DNA of 64,000 bases from contig CM064572.1 in the NCBI GenBank assembly GCA_032716605.1, forward strand, positions 38,874,801-38,938,800. The letters are read 5' to 3'. Positions 57,961 to 64,000 of this stretch are shown here, in pieces; position 1 is the first letter of the stretch, and the number at the start of each line of letters is the position of its first letter. The notes beneath the pieces were generated by a model. That model worked only from the letters and a program-made list of their open reading frames with translations, ran no database searches and was not told the DNA's origin. This stretch comes from Paralithodes platypus (lineage: Eukaryota; Arthropoda; Malacostraca; Decapoda; Lithodidae). Made by a program: the position numbers and the translations under genes.

Positions 57961-57964
<4 letters not shown>

Positions 57965-58143
57965 ATTATCAGCCTTGCTATAATTGTTCCACACCACGAC
58001 AAAAGTACACCAGATAATAACAATATGAGATTGAATTAATTGGATATTGTTGCCTTCTTTCTGTGTTTTCCTACTTTCATTATCTGTTCACGTTTGTGTT
58101 TCTTATTACTGTAACGTGACCTTTATACTGTAAGTTGTTAAAA

Positions 58144-58452
<309 letters not shown>

Positions 58453-58564
58453 ACACAAACATTATATTTGATCAATAAAGTTACATAGTTTACATGAATA
58501 GCTAAGAGTTTTATTTAGACCAGATGGTGGATATATTTACTTTATTCATATATATATATATACA

Positions 58565-58598
<34 letters not shown>

Positions 58599-58744
58599 AA
58601 AAGCTAACCATAACATTGATGGAGGCGGATATGTCTTTAGTCCCCCCACAGAAGGAAGCTCACACAAAAAATCCCCACCTGCTTCCATATTATTACTCCA
58701 CCCTTTTACACCACCTCACATACCCCATATTAAGGAGGAAGAGT

Positions 58745-59290
58745 TTTTTTTTTGGCCCTCCTTCTCCCTCATGCTTAGCCCGATTAGTTTTCAAATGTTA
58801 ACCCCCTGAGGTGCACAATTGCCAATTTTTTTTTTTTTTTTTTTTTATGTACACTCTGAAGAATGTAATGAAGTTAGTCCTCTAAAAATAGTTATCTTTA
58901 AACCACCATTGAAGGAAAACTGAAGAGGTTTGGGGTAACTAAATTAAAATTTTCAAGGTGTACCTGCGGAATGCCAAGGTTTGAATTAAACCACGCAAAT
59001 CACGTTCTGCGCCTTAGAGTGCTAAGATGTTTGTTCCACTAGTTTGGCAATTGTAAGACATTTCACCACATTTTGTCGTCAATATTACGACCTTTCGTGC
59101 TATTAAGGTGTCAATTGTTTTCCTGGTGAGCGATAGTGAGCCTGTAATCACAGGAGAAACCGGTCTTTGGGCGAGACAATTTATCTAACGAAAACTATAC
59201 AAATTTATCTCAAAGGGGGGTTTCGGGGGTGCTATTTTAAAGCTTAATGGAGGTCTAACGAGGAAACTAATAAATATATAAATAATTAAA
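58745..59290 (+). repeat. Dispersed repeat X, copy 2, with a TTAA MITE inside
   Basis: Matches 54530-54850 on both sides of the insertion at 58802-59021. Landmarks are CTTCTCCCTCATG, CACTAGTTTGGCAATTGTAA and CAAATTTATCTCAAAGGGGGG. Confidence 0.75.
58802..59021. mobile_element. TTAA-flanked MITE, 220 bp
   Basis: TTAA at 58798-58801 and decayed CTAA at 59022-59025. Ends CCCCCTGAGGTGCACAATTG and inverted CGTTCTGCGCCTTAGAGTGC. Repeat X copy 1 (around 54577) lacks it. Confidence 0.7.
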
Positions 59291-59469
59291 TAATTGTATA
59301 GATCCAAAAATATACCCTACCCCCCTTAACACATTTTCCCTGCCCGGCCAATGTATTTTATGCAACTGATATGGGGCAGTTAGAATAGTCATGCAGACAA
59401 ATGTGTGAACTTCATAGGTTTTTGTTTCTGTAAATTTATGCGGCGAGATGAAGTTTGGGTGTAAATTGC

Positions 59470-59612
59470 TATGCAGTATAAATAATGGTTCTAAGGCATT
59501 ACTTTGGCGATGTTAGGACGTTTCACCCCAGTTCTTTGTAAATTATAAAAGCCTTCCTGTCATTCAAGTGTCACATTTTATTTGCGAGCGAAAGCGAGCC
59601 TATAATTTACGA
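59470..59612 (+). repeat. Dispersed repeat X, copy 3 (partial)
   Basis: ACTTTGGCGATGTTAGGACG and GAGCGAAAGCGAGCCTATAA match copies 1 and 2. Confidence 0.65.
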
Positions 59613-59644
59613 GGAACGGCAGGGAAATTTATATACACAGTATA

Positions 59645-59683
<39 letters not shown>

Positions 59684-59732
59684 AAAGGAAAAGAATTGAC
59701 AGGGCGCCAGGCAACATCTTTATTTTTCAAAT

Positions 59733-59759
59733 TTTCGGCTAACCTTAAGCCATCATCAG
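59733..59759 (-). ncRNA. Hammerhead-ribozyme-like core in inverted PLE copy
   Basis: Same CTGATGA...GGCT/AGCC...GAAA core as at 62987-63013, on the minus strand. Confidence 0.4.
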
Positions 59760-60597
59760 GAACAACATTCCCTAAAAATAAGTAATATACTATTAGAACA
59801 ACGCAATTTGTAAAAAATAGGGTAATGATTATCGAATCTATAAAAGGTTAAACTTACTAAATATAAACAATCCTATATTAATGTCTCACTATATATAAAA
59901 TTAAAATTCATACACTAACCATGTAAAACCAGTGAAGATACCGAAAAGCAAAATAAAGACCATCACAATTGAACCATAACACATATTTTAACCTTTGAAT
60001 ACAAACATTGTTTCCATAAACTCAAAACAAAGTCACAACACAGGCTAATACCATACAACGGATCAAGAAACGATCTCCCAATTTATCTAACACCATTGAT
60101 TTATCAGTAAGGATAACTAGTAATTAACTTACATAACCCCTGACCAAAAATCCAAACACAAATAATACTCTTAGTCAAAAACATGAAAACACTAATAAAC
60201 TAAGCCTAAATCAATCTTATATATCATAGCAATACGAGACTGAAATTCAACCCAATCTAGAGATTTAACACAAAAAACACATCACTCCAATGACAAAAAG
60301 CAAAAATATTTATGTTTAAACCCATCATTATACTTGACTTACCCAGAAAAGATTTCTCATCAGCACCAGGAACAAGAGAGAACTGAGGAACCTGAACCGA
60401 GAAGCGGCTAAAATAAACTCCCATGAAACAATTTCCCAAACAAATGAACCACTAACCATGTTGAACAAACCCTTGAAATTTGACCAAACATTATTTATGA
60501 ACCACTATTTGCAAGATTGATTTTCAGGATTCAGTTTACTAATTAACAACTTCTCACCAATCAATGCATCAGACTGGCTACCCAACGTAGAGAGTAT

Positions 60598-60957
60598 CTA
60601 CAAATCACCCACACTAAAGAGATGATCCTCTTCACGCGAATGATTTCGAATAGCCGAAAACGCCATAGCCTGTAAAAACTTTCCCGATCGGTAGCTCCTA
60701 CCCAGGTGTTCAAATATCCTAATTTTGAAGGAACGACTAGTGCATCCCAAATACCTAGCTACACACCTACGACAAGTAAATTTGTATACAATATTTGAAC
60801 ACAGAAAGTCAGGCACGCGATCTTTGAAGCTAAAAAATGACCCAATTCTAAACTTATTGGTGAAAACAAATCTAAAGCTCACAGCAGGAAAACTATTTTT
60901 CAGAACATTTAGTGCAATTTTACGAAATTCATTGCTAATAGATCCATAGTAAGGCAT
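60598..60957 (-). pseudogene. PLE GIY-YIG endonuclease domain (inverted copy)
   Basis: 119 residues to the stop. The GIY-YIG domain shows as IVYKFTCRRCVARYLGCTSR (YKF...YLG in place of GIY-YIG, with CxxC between), the basic RIFEHLGRSYRSGK and AMAFSAIRNHSREEDH. In Penelope-like elements it follows RT in one protein and nicks target DNA. RT is absent upstream because the copy ends at 61083. Compared with the direct copy it keeps CRRC, where the other has GPSC. Confidence 0.85.
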
Positions 60958-61083
60958 TTTAACATAAATTATCTTCTTTTTTTACATCAAAATTTGATTG
61001 AACACCCTGAGCTTGTTTTACATACAAAAAATGTCTAAGTATACCATTGAATATATCTTCCTTATAGTTATTAAGCATAAAAT

Positions 61084-61727
61084 ATGCTTATGATGAATAT
61101 GATTCTGACAACTTTTTCAATATTAGTAAGGATATAGTTAAGAAATTGTTCTTGTTTGTAACTACAGAATCTTGTTTTTTGTTTAAACAAAGTATTGTAG
61201 TCAAAGGATGAGTTTCAATGGGGTCAAGTCTAGGTCCATTGTTTGCGGGTTCATTTTTGTGCAATAAAGAGGTTAAGTGGCTTGATGAGTGTCCCCTATC
61301 ATTCAAACCTATATTTTATAGGAGATATGTGGATGATACATTTTTAATATTTCGAGATGTAGAAGATAATATAAGTTTTTTTGAATATATGAACAAGCAA
61401 CATCAAAATATTAAATTTACATGTGATAATGAAGTGAATGGGTCACTATCATTTTTGGATGTTAAAGTGATAAAGAAAGATCAGGGATTAGCTACTGAGG
61501 TTTATAGAAAGCCCACTCATACAGGATTAGGTTTAAACTGGCTTAGCTACTGCCCTAAGATTTTTAAGATTAATTCAATAAAGACACTATTAGAAAGAGC
61601 CTATGCTGTTTGCTCCAGCTATGTTTCGCTACATGTTGAAATTGAAAAATTAAGGAAATATTTTATGCTTAATAACTATAAGGAAGATATATTCAATGGT
61701 ATACTTAGACTTTTTTTGTATGTATAA
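61084..61727 (+). pseudogene. PLE reverse transcriptase, C-terminal part
   Basis: Begins mid-domain (YDSDNFFNISKDIVKK, FKQSIVV). A TGA interrupts it at about 61209, and from 61218 the frame is open: MGSSLGPLFAGSFLC, catalytic YRRYVDDTFLIF (about 61317-61352), NGSLSFLDVKV and EVYRKPTHTGLGLNWLSYCP. The last is a hallmark of Penelope-like RTs, which are related to telomerase. It ends at a stop at 61727, before GIY-YIG. In intact elements the two are fused, so the stop or a frameshift breaks this copy. Confidence 0.9.
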
Positions 61728-61778
61728 CTAGCTCAGCGTCTTCAATCATATTTTGATGTAAAAAAAAGAAGATAATTT

Positions 61779-62138
61779 ATGTTAAAATGCCTTACTATTG
61801 GATCTATTAGCAATGAATTTCGTAAAATTGCACTAAATGTTCTGAAAAATAGTTTTCCTGCTGTGAGCTTTAGATTTGTTTTCACCAATAAGTTTAGAAT
61901 TGGGTCATTTTTTAGCTTCAAAGATCGCGTGCCTGACTTTCTGTGTTCAAATATTGTATACAAATTTACTGGTCCTAGCTGTGAGGCTAGGTATTTGGGA
62001 TGCACTAGTCGTTCCTTCAAAATTAGGATATTTGAACACCTGGGTAGGAGCTACCGATCGGGAAAGTTTTTACAGGCTATGGCGTTTTCGGCTATTCGAA
62101 ATCATTCGCGTGAAGAGGATCATCTCTTTAGTGGGTGA
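61779..62138 (+). pseudogene. PLE GIY-YIG endonuclease domain (direct copy)
   Basis: 119 residues. NIVYKFTGPSCEARYLGCTSR, KIRIFEHLGRSYRSGK and FSAIRNHSREEDHLF match the inverted copy except for a few residues. One Cys of the CxxC pair is lost here. It lies about 50 bases after the RT stop in another frame. Confidence 0.87.
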
Positions 62139-62986
62139 TTTTTGAGATAGTCTCTAGGTTGGGTAGCCAGTCTGATGCATTGATTGGTGAGAAGTTGTTA
62201 ATTAGTAAACTGAATCCTGAAATCAATCTTGCAAATAGTGGTTCATAAATATATGTTTGGTCAAATTTCAAGGGTTTGTTCAACATGGTTAGTGGTTCAT
62301 TTGTTTGGGAAATTGTTTCATGGGAGTTTATTTTAGCCGCTTCTCGGTTCAGGTTCCTCAGTTCTCTCTTGTTCCTGGTGCTGATGAGAACTCTTTTCTG
62401 GGTAAGTCAAGTATAATGATGGGTTTAAACATAAATATTTTTGCTTTTGTCATTGGGAGTGATGTGTTTTTTTGTGTTAAAATCTCTAGATTGGGTTGAA
62501 TTTCAGTCTCGTATTGCTATGATATATAAGATTGATTTAGGCTTAGTTTATTAGTGTTTTCATGTTTTTGACTAAGAGTATTATTTGTGTTTGGATTTTT
62601 GGTCAGGGGTTATGTAAGTTAATTACTAGTTATCCTTACTGATAAATCAATGGTGTTAGATAAATTGGGAGATCGTTTCTTGATCCGTTGTATGGTATTA
62701 GCCTGTGTTGTGACTTTGTTTTGAGTTTATGGAAACACTGTTTGTATTCAAAGGTTAAAATATGTGTTATGGTCCAATTGTGATGCTCTTTATTTTGGCT
62801 GTCGTTATCTTCATAGGTTTTACAGGGTTAGTGTATGAATTTTAATTTTATATATAGTGAGACATTAATATAGGATTGTTTATATTTAGTAAGTTTAACC
62901 TTTTATAGATTCGATAATCATTACCCTATTTTTTACAAATTGCGTTGTTCTAATAGTATATTACTTATTTTTAGGGAATGTTGTTC

Positions 62987-63013
62987 CTGATGATGGCTTA
63001 AGGTTAGCCGAAA
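62987..63013 (+). ncRNA. Hammerhead-ribozyme-like core near PLE 3' end
   Basis: CTGATGA (62987-62993), a GGCT/AGCC stem with a 7-nt loop, then GAAA (63010-63013): the conserved core order of a hammerhead ribozyme. Such motifs are described in Penelope-like elements. The downstream part could form a weak AU stem III, but I do not see a convincing stem I, so activity is uncertain. Confidence 0.45.
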
Positions 63014-63067
63014 ATTTGAAAAATAAAGATGTTGCCTGGCGCCCTGTCAATTCTTTTCCTTTTGATA

Positions 63068-64000
63068 TGGAGGTTTAAGTGCCCAAAATCTACTGCTGAA
63101 GTACTCATAACTAGATATGGACGAACGACGCTCTCGGCCTACAGGAATGTGGAAAAACTACACCTGAATGTAGAAAAACTAAAACTAGATTTAACTTTTT
63201 TGCAATTTTGTAAGGAGCATGAAACCGTTCCTAAGTTTGTTCCGTTTAAGGTTTACAGTAAAGAGTTTCTTAGATGCAATACCTATAAAGAATGGCAGTT
63301 TGTCCTTTTGGATCGCGAGATTAAACAACAGAAAAAGAAATTGAAATTTTCCTTAGAAAAACTAGCCAACTATAAGTCATTATTTAAGTCCTCAAGTCTC
63401 CTTTTTCGATTATTGGACATTCTTATATAAAATCATTGAACAGTCGAAGGCACTCTCTGAAAAGGTAAAGATCCGTCATGATAATAAGCTCAAGTGTCTT
63501 GGTATTCAGCAAACTAAATACAATGAGGGCTGTATCTTCAATGAGTCGAGCAGACGACTTTCATCAAGAGAAAAGAAAGTTTTAATGCTGGGTCTGGATT
63601 TTTGTATTCCTTTTTATAAGAAGGATTGGTTGAGTCATTTTGTTTCAGTGGAAAAATTGTGTAATACAGTTCAAGAGTGTGTCAAAACGGGGTTGTTGAG
63701 AAATGGGATGGACTGTGATGGTGTAATTAACAAACTTAGGGAATTTGGCAATAATAACTATAGATTGGCAGTACGTGAATATCAAAATGTGGAATCATCT
63801 GTGTTTAGGAAAGAGGACTTGGATTTGCTTAGGGATTTGGGTAAGGATAGTTCAATTGGTCATTGTCAAACCGGATAAGGGTAAGGGAGTTGTTATTATG
63901 GATAAAGTTGATTATTTGCAAAAAATGGAAACTATTCTGAGTGACCGAAACAGATTTAAACTAATAAAAGGTGAATTGTTTGATGTAATTATCAGAGGTG
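63068..64000 (+). mobile_element. Penelope-like element, third copy, 5' part, runs off the window
   Basis: Joined head to tail to the preceding copy. It carries N-terminal PLE coding and the first RT motifs. The rest lies beyond the window. Confidence 0.85.
63068..64000 (+). pseudogene. PLE protein N-terminus and start of RT (frameshifted)
   Basis: The first frame (to 63430) has NVEKLHLNVEKLKLDLTFLQ and ETVPKFVPFKV, the N-terminal basic/coiled region typical of Penelope-like proteins. A shift near 63410 leads through LDFCIPFY and NYRLAVREYQNVESSVFRKED (63585 onward). Another shift at about 63850 opens LVIVKPDKGKGVVIMDKVDY, the conserved first RT motif. The frame then continues to the window edge. 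Two frameshifts, so probably inactive, unless they are sequencing errors. Confidence 0.85.

Larger units (their letters stand above)
59681..61083 (-). mobile_element. Penelope-like element, inverted partial copy
   Basis: Mirror image of 61659-63067 with high identity. It contains GIY-YIG endonuclease coding and the 3' non-coding part, but not the RT core. It abuts a (TA)n tract at 59640-59680. Partial inverted and tandem copies are typical of Penelope-like elements. Confidence 0.88.
61084..63067 (+). mobile_element. Penelope-like element, direct copy, 5'-truncated
   Basis: Starts inside RT, continues through the GIY-YIG domain and a ~930-bp 3' part. The boundary with the next copy is at CCTTTTGATAT (63058-63068), directly followed by N-terminal PLE coding. 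Confidence 0.88.

Overview
KIND OF DNA. The window is nuclear DNA of a eukaryote, and almost all of it is transposable elements and simple repeats. I found no convincing host gene, rRNA gene, canonical tRNA gene or prokaryotic feature. Long (AG)n, (TA)n, (CA)n and (AAT)n tracts, an interstitial (TTAGG)n run, CR1-type LINEs whose ORF1 carries an SGNH-esterase domain, Penelope-like elements and very long-LTR Ty3/Gypsy elements suggest an arthropod. A malacostracan/decapod crustacean is my best guess, from general knowledge and not from a search. LAYOUT. (a) 1-7.66 kb: two copies of one CR1-like LINE (LINE-A), tail to tail. The second is split by a 5'-truncated LINE of another family (LINE-C) flanked by a TAATTG duplication. 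(b) 4287-13509 and 13610-22593 are the same ~9-kb sequence on either side of a 100-N gap. This looks like an unmerged overlap of two contig ends, so genes in the two halves should not be counted twice. It holds LINE-A 5' parts, microsatellites, a ~64-bp minisatellite, MITEs, and the start of a Gypsy LTR with a LINE-B 3' end. (c) 20535-48079 is essentially one Ty3/Gypsy element (Gypsy-1, + strand). Its 5' LTR is stretched to 18.7 kb by nested insertions: a CACTCGG MITE; a CR1-like LINE-B (21745-33362, minus) that itself contains a complete-ended Gypsy-2 (23262-32335, minus, CCTG target duplication), whose LTRs carry a SINE and a LINE-D fragment; a 3.55-kb solo-LTR-like insertion with AAAAC duplications; and a TTAA MITE. 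The Gypsy-1 body (gag, protease, RT/RNase H, integrase and a Pro/Ser/Thr-rich ORF) lies at 39382-44870. Its 3' LTR starts at 45049, carries its own SINE and TTAA MITE, and is cut off by a tRNA-derived SINE near 48080. (d) 48-59.6 kb: SINEs, TTAA MITEs, a Tc1/mariner-like fold-back, a ~270-bp degenerate tandem array, microsatellites and a three-copy dispersed repeat. (e) 59.68-64 kb: a Penelope-like (PLE) cluster with an inverted partial copy, a partial direct copy, and the start of a third copy running off the window, with hammerhead-ribozyme-like cores at the element ends. HOW THE PARTS RELATE. LTR-to-LTR comparison supplies natural empty sites, so target duplications and insertion order can be read directly. 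Gypsy-1 is the oldest layer (about 11 substitutions in ~235 aligned LTR bases by eye), LINE-B landed in its LTR, and Gypsy-2 (LTRs nearly identical outside insertions) landed in LINE-B. The most interesting unexplained item is a set of at least eight short TTAA-flanked, CCC...GGG-ended elements, three with perfect empty-site proof. Nearly all coding regions carry frameshifts or stops, so most are called pseudogenes.
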